Translations under genes and position numbers: made by a program
Notes under the pieces: model-generated
Seen by the model: the letters and a program-made list of their open reading frames with translations, nothing else
Database searches by the model: none
What the model was told of the DNA's origin: nothing
DNA from: a virus
Length of the DNA stretch: 64,000 bases
Direction: 5' to 3' (one strand)
IMG/VR virus record: IMGVR_UViG_3300018426_001942
Location: 87,965-151,964 of that record
Shown: positions 35,901 through 47,900 of the stretch, piece after piece
Layout of the letters: every line of letters starts with the position of its first letter
Numbering within the stretch: position 1 is the first letter of the stretch

Positions 35901-38900
35901 CGGCTGTTGTAGAATCATCTGCACCCGAACCTGATATTGTTACAGTTGGTGCGCTTAAATATCCAGATCCTGGATTAGTTACTATAATTTTAACTACTTT
36001 TCCGGCGCCTAAATACGCTCTTGCTGTAGCGCCGGTTCCGCCGCCGCCGGTAATTGTAACAGTTGGAGGAAATGTATATTTGCTACCTCCATCATAAATG
36101 TTAATACCTACAACTTTAAATCCATTATTATCTTTCCAATTTTTTGCAGGATACTCGTCAAAGAATGCATCAACACCGATAATTTCATTATCAATAACTT
36201 TAACAGGTTTTGTCTTAATTGCATTTTCACTAAAGTCATAGAATGGTGGTAAATCAAAATCTGCTGTAACTGTATTAGTATTTTCTAACTTATCATAAGA
36301 GCTTACATATTCTCTAATATTAGTTTTGTAAGGTTTAACTTCTCTAATATAATCATTGTAACTACTTAAATTATCATTTTGATAATTAATTTTTTCAGTT
36401 AAGCCGCCAACATTATGTTTTGCTTTAACAAAACTAGTTTTGTAAACCCAGTCAACATTTTGCTGTTCAGATAGTACATATCTTATACTTGCAAAGAATA
36501 GTTCTTGCCATTTAATTTTTAAGTCATCAACAAAAATGTCATTCTTCAAAGCTTCTAATATTTTTCTTGCTTCTGTAACAGGCTCTGTATCAAAGAATCT
36601 ATTATCAAAACCTAATAAATCATAACCAACTGTATTTTCTACAACATCGTAAAGTTTGCTACTGATTTCTATAGTGCCGTTTTGTCTACCTATAGTTTCA
36701 TAATCAATTGTATAATCAGCACTGTTAGTATTCTTAATACGTTTAAGTAAGAGCCAACCGCCTGTTCCGATATTTGCAATTTTAACAATTTGTCCGATTT
36801 TTGCGTTTGCCGATAAAAGCTGATAACTTTCATCAACACGATGATCAATTCTAGTAAACTGATTAGTGTTAGGTGCATACCAATCAATATATTTCCAATA
36901 TGCTGTTGTATCAAAACTTGAAGACAATTTTCTGTCCCATAAGCCCGAAGTTGCATTCCAACTGTAAATAGCCCACTTATTATCAACAGTAATGTCATTT
37001 TCTACATAGATTGATACAGGTCTAACGGTAATAACAGTGTTTTCATCGTACCCTGTGCCGCCATTAATTATGTTTACTTTGTTAATTTGTCCTAGTGGAT
37101 TAATTTCTAAATTAAAATCTAAACCAGTACCTTTACCTACAACAGTAAAACTAGGTCCGTGTCTAACTGTTGAAGTTTCTATATTATAAGTAGGATCTGC
37201 ATATCCTCTACCTGTATTGATAATTCTGATATCAGTTACTACGCCGTTATGTACTGACGGTATTAAAGTTGCTTGTGCAATTTTGTTTGTACCAATAAAT
37301 TGTACTTCGTCCAAAGTGTCTACTTTGTAATCATAAAGTCTTTCAGTAACAAATGGAGGTTGATCAACGCTATTTAATGTGTCAAAACTAAAGTCATCAA
37401 CAATAATAGTTTCTTGCAAGGCAATATTAGCTCTTTCAATTACTTGCTTAAATGCTTCTTGTCTATTTACAAACCAACTTTGTCTAGGACTATTTAAATT
37501 GCCGTATTTGTCTGCAGGACTAAGTTCAGGATCAGGTACTGTACGACCCCTATCATCATAACCAATTAAACTATCAATCCATTTTCTTTCCAAATCTGCT
37601 CTAGGAACACTTGTTTCTAAACCTTCAGTGACCAATTGATATTCTAAATGTCTATTTTGCTCTTGTGTATCTTGCGTATAATAACTTACGTGCAGAGCTA
37701 CTTCTTTATCTTTTATCAAACTTTCACCGTTGTAAATAACAAATCTGTTATCACTAAGTAGAGCAACAAACTGATATCCTTGTCCTCTTGGGTCTCCAAT
37801 TAGTTTTGCAACTTCTGATGCCGGTAAACTTCTATCTTCTGTTGCGGGTATTGTTAATTTATTTTTTACCCAGAAGTAATATTTTGTATTAAAAGTTTTT
37901 GTTGCTGAATTATATGAAAGTTTTTGGCTATATGCATCTACACCATACTTAGATTGTCCGCTTATGCCTTGAGCGAAACCTCTAGCTGTATCTGCTAGTG
38001 TATCCCACTCATCTGGAGGAATAGAACTTTCTACCCACTCATAGACATCAACAGAATAGTTAGGAATTAATTTGCTCCAGTAGTTTGCTTGAGTGGCTAC
38101 ATCTTCTTGATATGCATTAAAGAATTTTGCGGTTGATAAATCCCACCACAATTTGCCCACATACTTTTCTTCCCAGTTGTCAGTTTCACTAAAGAAGTTT
38201 GGCAAACTTGTGACATTATATCTAGCTAAATCAATATTAGATTTAAATGTTAATTCTTGTTCAGCAGGTCCTGCTATCTTACCTTGCACAGGATCGATGT
38301 AATCAATGTATGATACTAATTTATCTGTAACAGTATTGTACAAGTAAACTGACTTAATTGCATTAACGTCTACAACATTGTTTGGTGTTCTAATAGTTGT
38401 CCAGGGTTTTTGATCAGCAGCAACCTTATAATCAACCCAACTACCAGGATTGATTCCTACTTCGTCTACATTAGGATCTCCAGGTATACCAACATATATG
38501 TGGTTTTTATTTGCTAACACTTGGTCGCCAAACCTACCTGCTTGTAATACTGTAGAATCACCGCCGTAGTCTAATTCTTCTCCAAGAATATATGCGTCTT
38601 TTATAAACTGATAAAGTCTTACACTTCCGCTGTCTATTTTCTTATCCGGGAATGTTGTAAATGTTTCATCAAAGGATGTTTCGCCGCTATCAAAGGTTGT
38701 ATTGGTTATTATATCTCCGGCGCCGCTACTTACAGCAATCAAGTCATTTGTTGCGGTAACTTTAATACCAAATCTTTCAGCAGGTGTTTTCGTACCTGAC
38801 AATGTTTGGTGTAATTCATACTGTAATCCGTCTTTAGCATAAACGTAAACTTTACCTGCATGATATGCATCTTCACTGTTTTCAGGATCTCCAATAACAA

Positions 38901-41900
38901 TAATGTTTCCATTTTCAGATATATCTAAACTACTACCCCAACCAGTATTAGAAACTGGTGCAACAATAGTTTGACTTAAAACATATCTGTCATCTAGTAT
39001 TCTATAAATTAAAACTTTGTTATCTTGGTCAACTGATTCATCTGTAATAATACTCGTTACAAGAATTTGTCCATTTTCGCTAACTTTAACTTGCTTTGAA
39101 AAATCAATGACTTGCTCGTTTAAATCGTCAAACACAGGATCATTGTAAATATTAACATCATTTGGAAGTGTTGGTAGATAATTTACTTGGTTGCCTAATA
39201 TTTCCCATTTTAATAAATTTGTAGGAATAACATTTTTGTTAAAAGTCAATGCACTATACAACTGATTATCATATAATACAATTTCTCCAGTTTTGTAAAT
39301 TGCATCCGGAGTGTATGGTCCTCTATAATGAGGATTTATGTCAAGAGCAAATCTATATGTTTTTCCGTATTTGTCAGTACCGTGTTTAATTACGGTAAGA
39401 TTTTCTTTAGACCCTACATAGAATCTATATAAATCTCCATCTTGGCTTACAGCAACTTGTTTACCTACATTGCTACCTGTTGAACTTCCAGGAATAGTAT
39501 ATGTTCCTTGATTTGTCCAAACGCTTCCTACACTACTAAAGATACTATAAACACCTTGATTAGTAGGTTTGCTATCTGTTGATCCTGATGTATCTACAGG
39601 AAGATTGTAAACAAGTCTCCAGTCACTATTAGATGTGCTAGGTATGCTTGCTTGGGCTTCTGCTCCTGCTTCTGTTAAATTTTCTTTGTATATCCAAAAC
39701 TCTTTGTTTACATATGCAAAAGTATTTAGATCAGCAAACTGTTCCAATCCACCATATGATTCAGGATGTGCAGGAAACGGTGTTCCCCTTTCCATTACAG
39801 CAATTTTTCCTGTATTTGATCCTGTTAAAGAAATTTTATTAATAGGTCCCATAATACGCAAGTTTGCTTGCGGTGGATTTCCTTCTTGTGTTTCTAATAG
39901 CAATCTATTACCTTGTGTAAAGTTTCCTGTAACTTCTTTAAGATATACTCTACCTTGGTTAATATTACGTCTTATATAATATGCTACTCGACCTCTTGCA
40001 CCGGTGATCTCATCTCTAATAAAATCACCATCAGCTCCGCCTATGTTTACAATATTTCCTAATGTGTCTGTAAATACTTTACCCTCGTATGCAGGCTCAA
40101 AGAAGTCACCAACATCAGTATCTTGGTCTGATAATATATCAATATCTGCTGTTTGGAATTTTGTAAATGTAAAGTCAATATATCCTTCCCATACATCAAT
40201 AACAGTATGCAAGTTATCATTTAGATAAGATGCTTCGATGCCAAGTAATGATTCGTCAACTGGATCTGCTTGGTCGTCGATAGCAACCCTAAACTGATCA
40301 CCTGGTTGGTTAATTTCTCCAGCAAGCGTAGGTGGAACTCGCATTAGCCATCTTGGATCTAAAATATTTTGAATGCCGTCAACATCTTCGTTAATGTATG
40401 CTCCGCCTCTATGAGATAATATTCCAATAAATCCAGGTTCATCTCTATCTGGGAATAACGTACCATTTACATCATTAAGAATATTTTTATAAAAATTAGG
40501 AATTGTTCTTGCATAGGAATCAGTATTTTCATCATAAACTAGTATATCTCGATACACTAAGCCATAAGCAGGAACACCATAATCTTTTGTTTCTGTAAAT
40601 TCGTCTGACGTAACATATGTACCATTAGTATTGATATACCACCAGCCACCGATGCCGCCTGATGTACCATTAAAATTAGGTTGGGTATATGTACCAATTT
40701 CAGTACCTGCAGCATTTGATATTGTGCCGTTTTCTGTAAATACACCATTAGTGTCTTTAGTATAAATTACTAATTTAAAATCTCTTGTAAATGTTTTGAA
40801 AACAGTTGCAGAGCCACTAGGTGTTGAAATAACATCACCTTCTTCAGGCGGGTCTGTATATGGTTCAAGTAGTAATACACTATCAACCTTTTCAATAATT
40901 TCATGTTCGCCGTCTATAAAAGAGCCACCCGGTTCGTTGTATTGTGCTTGCACATTTTGCGAATTGATTCCTGTGGGGAATAGTTCTACTGAAGTATTTG
41001 GTCCTTCATTTCTATTAAAGTTTGTATAAAAATTCCAATTTAGAACAAGTTTATCTTTTACTTTAGTGCCTCTATATTGATCAAAAGGCGCAGCTATTAA
41101 TAAGTGATCTGTTTCGGTATTAGGTAAGTAAGGACTTCCTTGTAAAACTAATGTAAGTAAACTACTATCACTTTGTCTTTCTAAATTTGTATAGCTATCA
41201 AATGTACTAAATGCAACACTACTACTTTCTGGAGTAATAGTTCTTATAGACTTCCAATAGTTTTCATTAAACTTAACAATATCATTTTCGCTATATGCTG
41301 AAGTTTTACTATAATCTCCTTTATAACTAGATGCAACTCCACTTGCTGTACTAGATCCTACTATAATAAACTTTCCATCGGGGCTCATTGCAACACTTGC
41401 ACCAAATCTATGATCGTCATCCATTGGATACAATGCTGTATCTAAATCTAATTCAGATTCGTATAAGAAATTGCGTAAATTTGACCCTCTTTGATAGGTA
41501 TAAACTTTACCCTTATTATTATTTGCACTGTGATCTGCTATTGCTATTCTTGTATTAGCACTATTCACAGTCATTTCTGAACCAAACTCGTAAGTACTGG
41601 AAGGATCGTAATTTGCAGGGTTATTATAGTGATCTGCATCTAAAAATGCATCAGTTCTTTCAGCAACAAGCCAATCTTTAGTAGTTCCGTCTATCCAAAT
41701 CTTTTGTTGATTTGCAACTCGATCTTCCATTACATAATTTGCATTTTTAACTGTATCAAATTTGACTGATCTTAATTTACTGATATATCCGTCTACTTCT
41801 TCTAATGCTTCTATGCTTTGATTTGCACTAGCAAATACATCAATTTGTGTAGGTCTAACTGTTTCTATAATGTAAAACGCATCATTTGCTGTTGAAGTGT

Positions 41901-44900
41901 TAGATACTCCTATAATATCGCCAACCTTAAATGAATGTGCTTTATTAAGATAGAAAGTACCTCCAGGATTTGCAGGTAATTCTCGTGCATCAGCACTTGC
42001 ACTAAATGCTTCAATTTTAGTAACTCTTATATCTGTAGTAATATGCTGTACTACATCCCAGTCTCCAGTTTTTCCTGTTATCCATATATAATCATTTGCG
42101 CCTATTCTATCAATATTTGCTGTTAATATATCATTTCTGTCGTTAATTCTGTAAACTACATCACCTTCGTAAACATAACCAGCATCTCTTGTGTATTGAT
42201 TATAAAGATCTACTACTGGAAATGGTTTATGATCGTAGTTTTGAGGCTTTTTATATATGTCACTAGGAGTTAGTTTATAAATAGTGTCGGTATCGTTAGC
42301 CGGTTTACTTAACACAAGCTCTATAGGCTGTGGATTAGTTTTTATTTCTGCTTCGTCAATTAGAAATTCTACTTCTTCAAAGTTATCTGTAGCACCATAT
42401 TGTCCTAACCTAATAGCCCATTCTTCATAAAACTCTAAACTTTCTTTATCTGCGCTTGCTAAAGCATCAAACAGTTTTGTTAAACTATTTTTTGTTCCTT
42501 TATCTTGCAACATGCCTTGATAAAATTTATATTGACTTACATCATCATTAATAATATTTTCAAGATACTTACGTTTTTGATATCCTATTAAATGCTGAGC
42601 ATGTTTTTGCTGTTCAATATCAAAATTATCTGTATCAAGATCATAAAAGTCAGCAAACTGATTAACTTTATATTCAAAGTTTGTTAATAGTTTAGATTCT
42701 GGTCTTTCACTTAATCTTTCCCATTGATTATCGATGAATACTTCTGTGCCACTGATATTGTTAGTTGCTACATAGTAAAATTCTTTGTACTTAATTAGTT
42801 TGCCGATACCATAATCTTTCCAAGGTTCCCAATCTCTTACTTCAGCTTCATCATAAATGAATCCTGGAATATTAAGGCCACCGCTCCAGTTGTCACTTCT
42901 ATACCCTGTAACCTTTATACGTTCTTGTCTATAGCCCGCTTCTTGATCATAAATTACATCACCAAACTCTGTTACGTTGTCTAAAAGAATTACATGTTCT
43001 CGTTGTACTAACGGCAAACGTATACTATAAATGCCATCTGCTGTATTTTTTACAGACAACCCAAAATCATTTTCACTGTCTCGTGCAATGCTACTAAACG
43101 ATCTGTCTAATTTTCTGCCGTCGGCCTTTAATAAACTATAATCATAAAAATCATCAAATATATTATCAACTACATGATAGGGTTTATTAAATTTAATTTG
43201 TTGAGCACCAGGACTAATCGTAAGCACACTTCCTGCGGCCCAATTTTGTGTAGTCCAGAACATAAATTCTTTAACACTAAATGTCCAGTCCTCAACTATT
43301 TCGATATCATTATTATAATATTCAAATATAAATCCTTGTGCTTTTAAATATGCTTCATATCCTAACAAGAAGTCTACAACCGCTTGTACACTATTAAGTT
43401 GAGTTCCATATGATATTGTTTTAACACGGTTAGTAAATTTACGTCTTAGAACACTATCTCTACCGCCTACTTGTGGCAATGCAGCAAGTTTAGACATTTT
43501 ATCATCTGCAAATGTTGTTCCACTAACATGACTTTCTTTCACTCTATAAAAGAAACTATCAAACCTAACATTTTGTCCTTTAATATATTGCTTTCCATTA
43601 TCCCAATCTACAAATGATTCCGATATGCCTCCAACATTGATACTAGGATCTGATTGTGTTTCAATTGCTTCAAAATAATCAAACGAACTTTTAGCCTGAT
43701 CGTATCCTTTTATAATAAATCCGCCAGTTGCTTTTTCAATAACAACACCACTGTAGTTTGCAATAGTTACTGGAGTAGAGGTATTTAAAAATAATTTGTA
43801 GTTTTCTGGTGGAACAAATACATTGCCTTCATTTAGAGGTGTTCTACTATCTAAAATTAATTTAAATTTACTTTTATCAGTAAATCCTCCAACTTTTAAT
43901 GCAAGTTTATTTTTTAGAGTAGTTAATGTATTTTGATATTCGTCATAATTTGTGTTTATATCACTTACAATATAATTGTAAATGTAGTTTACTAATCCAG
44001 AAGTTATGACACGCTGATTATCTGTATATGTATTTGGAAATACCAAATCTCTTAATCTTAAAATAGTATTTGACTCACTGTATACAATGTTGCCTACAGC
44101 ATTTCTTGACATTCTTGATAAATCATAGCCTAGTCCGATTACTTTTGCTGGTTGATTTAATATCCAAGATGTAATTAACGCAAATGGATATTCACTACCA
44201 CGTCTCCATGCTGTTTCAGTAGGTGTTTCGTCGCCAAATGTATATGCATCTCTAGCTCTAATAGCAACATAATTTTTTGCATAGTTGCTATCTAACGGAC
44301 TTAAAAGTTTTCCGTTGGAATCTACTGGAATATGATTTAGTAAACCTGGTCTTTTGTATTTAGAATTTACTACTGTAGGTACGCCAGGTTGGCGAATTAC
44401 ACCATTTTGTAAATCTTCCCATAATACAAAATTGTTGGCTGTGTAGGGTGCCGGCCCGTATACTTCTTCCCACCATTTTGGTTTAATTGTAAAGCCGAGC
44501 ATTTCCCAAGGATGAGTATGAGGACGATCTGTATCATAAGCATCTTTATAAACAGCTCTCCAAAAACCTGGTAATTTTTTACCAGTAGGTGAAGACATAT
44601 TTTTATAATTGTATCTAAATGTAAAAGTGTCTTTATAAAAATCGTTATTGGTATAATTAGGATCGCCTGCGATAACAGTCCATTGTACAAAATCAGATAC
44701 CATGCCTGTATCTATGTTTGCTCTTTCAAATCCTGTGTCTCTATAGTTTCCGCCTACAAAATCATGAATATTAAAAATATCAGGATTATATTCTTGCTTT
44801 AAGTTATTGTAAACTCTTCTTTCAAATTCTAATATTAAATCGTCTCTAAAATCGTCATATGCAAACACAATACTACCGTCGTGTCCTTGAATAACTTTTC

Positions 44901-47900
44901 TAGGTGTTTCATAGGTATCGTCGATAAAAATTTCTGGTTTGTACTTAGGATACAGTCCTAACTTTGTAGGAGTTGCAGGAACAAAACAACCGTCTGTTGT
45001 ATCGTATTCGTATATTTCAAGCTCGTCTCCTACTTGTAAAGTTGTAAGTACTTTTACGAAACCTTCTTGTGTAAACTCGTAATCTGAGCCGTAACAAAGA
45101 GATTTACCATTTAGGTAAACCATTACGCTTCTGTTACTTAATTGGTCTAAGTCAAAGTATTCTGATAATGCAAAAAATTCGCTATCACTTGCTCTTACAA
45201 TATGAGTTGTGCCTTTTGATGCACCATGTGGTATCATATCTGAAAAGTAAAATGGCATACCTTCAGTTTTTTGACTATTAATTTCTGCTATAATGTTATC
45301 AACATGTTGTTTTATTGGACCGTCATATCCTAAATTTTCAGCAACTTGAATAAACAATCTTTTAAACTTTGCGTATTCTAATCTTGCATATTTTAATGCC
45401 TTTATAATGTTTGCGTTTTTATCTGTAAGATGATAACTTGCAAGAGCAATTGGGCCAGTATGTTTAACAAATCTTGTTCCGTTTTTAACAATAAACCCTA
45501 AGTCTCTTAGGTTGCTTGATCCTGGAAAAATGTTTCCATTATAATCAAAGGTATTTTCTATTATTGTACCTACATGGTCATTTACTTCTGCAATAGTAAA
45601 ATCTTTAATATTTTCGTTTAAAGGATTTCTTTCTAAATTATAAGCAAGTTCATAATACCCATTTTGATTAGATGGTGTCTTAGAAAAACATCTTAAAATT
45701 AAAATATCTCCAGTTTTAAGATTATCAGTAAAAGTAATATACGCAATACCATTAATTCTGTTGATAGTATAATGTACTTCTTCTTTCCTAAAGTAACTAT
45801 TAACATAAACTTTTACTTCTAAATCATTTAAGTCACCACTACGGTCAAATACATCTACAGCAAAATCATTAAGTTGATCTTCTACATCATATTGTTTAAT
45901 TACAGCCTGTTTACTAAGTTGATTTGCTTTTTCCCAACCATTTTTACTTTTAAAGTTCGTAATATTACTGTACTGTCTCAAGTAACCCGTTTCTGTATTG
46001 ACTTTAATTTTTTCGTTATCTTGTTCGTATACAAAGGCATCAGTTACTAGCGGAAAATTAAATTGTATATCACCAAAGTTTTCTATAGCTCTGTATGAAA
46101 GAGGGAATCCTAATTCACTGTCGTTAGTACCAGTTCCAATCTTGTAAGCAAAAAGTTCTGTTCCTGCAAATGTTGATGCATTATAAGTTGAAAAACTATT
46201 TCCCATTGTATCAAATACATCGAACTTTGGTTGTTGGTTAACCTTTACTTTTTCTTGTGATGCAACCCACGATGTTCCGTCGAAGTAAAATAATTTACCT
46301 TTGTATATGTCTCCGCTTTTAACTAGAACAGTTTCATTTTCGGTTGGTATTGCATCATCATCTTCAATTAAACTTATTTGCCTTATATTGTCAATTAAAA
46401 TAAATTTAACTTTGTAAATTTTTCCTCTAACAAGACGGTCAGTATCTGCATTAAAAATAACACGCATTCCGTCTGCAAGATTTACATTATCAATATTATA
46501 ACCTGTAGAACCTTCTACTGTACTAAAAGCATCAGTAGTTTTATAATCAATTAAGTCTACATCATGTTTTGCTTGAGTACCATAATTAAATAATTTTAGT
46601 CCTGCATTAAATTCAATAATTGGCCTTGACGCCCTAGCAGATTGATCAATACTAGGAACACTATCATTATATTCTGCTGACTTTTCTATAACATCTCTAT
46701 GGAACCATTTGTTATATCTTGACCATGCATTTCTATCAGGACTAGCTCTATTAATTACAATATAATCTTTTGTTTCTGCAAAGGCACTAGCATTACCAAA
46801 TGGCAATCTATCAAATCCTTCGCTGTCAAATGGTACTAATTTATTTCCGACATAACTGGCAGGAATAACTAAATCTAATTCGTTAATTAATCTAATGCTT
46901 TCGCCTACACCTTCTACAAAAAATTCTTTATCTTTGTAAAACTCAGGAGTTACATTTCCAGCAAATTTTATTTTTAGTCCATTTGATAATGCAACCTTGT
47001 TAGCACTTGTATATTGCTTTTTACCAACAATTTCGTTAACATCTATTGATGTATTTTCAATTATATCAAATACTTTAATATACCCACTTGTGTTTATATC
47101 ACTTTGGCTTACATAATATAATTGATCAGGTGCATTATACGGAACGGTGAATGTAATTTTACCTTGTTCAACATTAACTGGGTCAATTTCATTACCTTCT
47201 AAATCAACGGCTGTAATTCCTTGAACATATAGGCTAGAAATATTTTCAGAATCTCCAGATATAACTTTATAACTTCCGTCATTTTGTTTTTCAAGTGTAA
47301 ACGGAGCATCTGAAAATCTTCTGTTAGTAGAAAACGAAAATGGATGGCCTTGAGTATCAATATCAAATGTATAAGTTTGTCCTCTGTATAATGTTAAAGC
47401 AGGATTAGGTTCAAATCCTGGAGGATCAAATTTATAAACTGTATTGTCATCTTGTACTTCAGTAGTTACTGTGTAAGTACTAGTTTCATCTTCCGACTTG
47501 CCAAAAACTGTTACAGTTTGAGGGCCATTAGGTAGCCAATAGTATTCTCTAAAGTTTGTAAATTTATCAAAACAAATATTAGGGTTCCAAGCATAGTATT
47601 CTTGGCTATTCATTAAACTATGATTAGCATTACTACCATTAAAGTTTTTAATTTGGTTTACATAGTCTGCATAATCAGCATAAAAATTTACATTACCTAA
47701 ATCATCTACAGATACTGTGGCCGGTTCTAATTGCCTATTTTGTCGTTGTACAGTTACATCTTCTATGTAAGTATCATTAAGCCTATGAGCTTTAGAATTT
47801 TTTCTGCCCATATAGCCATTAACTTTTTCTGCTGATCCAGGTTGTACTAACTGATCTAATGTACTAGATAGAATCTTTTTATTTGCTTGCGTTCTAAAAT

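Noticed and set aside
39635-39979. 114-codon plus-strand frame inside the giant gene
   Set aside because: Shadow of the 5005-residue protein; low-complexity translation and no start signal.
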